A DNA stretch of 5,245 bases from positions 1 to 5,245 of the forward strand of contig JAUMWZ010000113.1 in the NCBI GenBank assembly GCA_030529405.1, in the 5' to 3' direction. Source of the stretch: Bacteroides sp. (GTDB taxonomy: Bacteria > Bacteroidota > Bacteroidia > Bacteroidales > Bacteroidaceae). A program made the translations under genes and the position numbers. Below the pieces are notes generated by a model. The model was given only the letters and a program-made list of their open reading frames with translations. It searched no databases and was not told the DNA's origin. Shown piece after piece: positions 5,080-5,245 of the stretch (the stretch's first letter is position 1; every line of letters begins with the position of its first letter).

Positions 5080-5245
5080 GAGTGGTATGTCATATTGTGA
5101 CAAGACATTATTCACTAATCCTTGTTTTATGCATATCTTGATGTAATAAACACCTTGTTTTCATTGTCAGATAACTGTTTCTGCCACCCGTTTGATGTGA
5201 TTTTAAGTCTTTGTGCGTTTTTAATCTGAAAGTTACTTAACTATG
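5080..5245. other. Intergenic end of window; possible start codon at the last three bases
   Basis: No gene, RNA or clear terminator is supported here. The window ends in ATG (5243-5245), which could open a rightward gene. TTTG (5191-5194) followed after 19 nt by TGCGTTTT (5214-5221, two mismatches from TAnnTTTG) is a weak promoter candidate placed suitably for it. Without downstream sequence neither can be confirmed. Confidence 0.3.

Noticed and set aside
5127..5240. Minus-strand open stretch of about 37 codons near the right edge
   Set aside because: It lies between two in-frame stops, lacks a convincing start, and matches nothing recognised. It is likely chance.

Overview
The window is a low-GC stretch of a Bacteroidota chromosome, most likely order Bacteroidales. 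Three things suggest this. Promoters fit the TTTG / TAnnTTTG pattern of that phylum. Start codons lack a strong Shine-Dalgarno and sit behind A-rich leaders. The carB product has the Bacteroidota character described below. Genus cannot be fixed from the sequence alone. It looks like core chromosome: no transposase, phage gene, CRISPR array, tRNA or rRNA is visible.

Layout from left to right. The minus strand at 88..1 carries the first 29 codons of a tryptophanyl-tRNA synthetase gene (trpS), leaving through the left edge. A 213-bp divergent region follows, with one candidate promoter on each strand. Two collinear tandem-duplicated genes for small TM2-domain membrane proteins (302-643 and 731-1069) end at a good intrinsic terminator (1095-1129). 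A 563-bp gap then holds a tandem array of four diverged 22-bp repeats (1136-1223), a strong promoter candidate (1379-1409), and a leader with two intrinsic terminators in series plus a hairpin between them. carB (1633-4854), the carbamoyl-phosphate synthase large subunit, is complete and ends at a near-perfect terminator (4882-4927). The right-hand gap holds a second four-unit array of the same 22-bp family (4992-5079) and about 165 bp with no supported gene. The last three bases are ATG and may begin the next gene.

carB feeds carbamoyl phosphate to pyrimidine and arginine synthesis. It appears to be its own transcription unit, with no carA beside it in the window. Its most notable properties are the terminator-rich leader, which looks like an attenuator or a small-RNA gene, and a protein that reads more like the animal CAD/CPS1 synthetase than like E. 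coli CarB. The two repeat arrays flank carB in the same orientation and are the least explained structure here.
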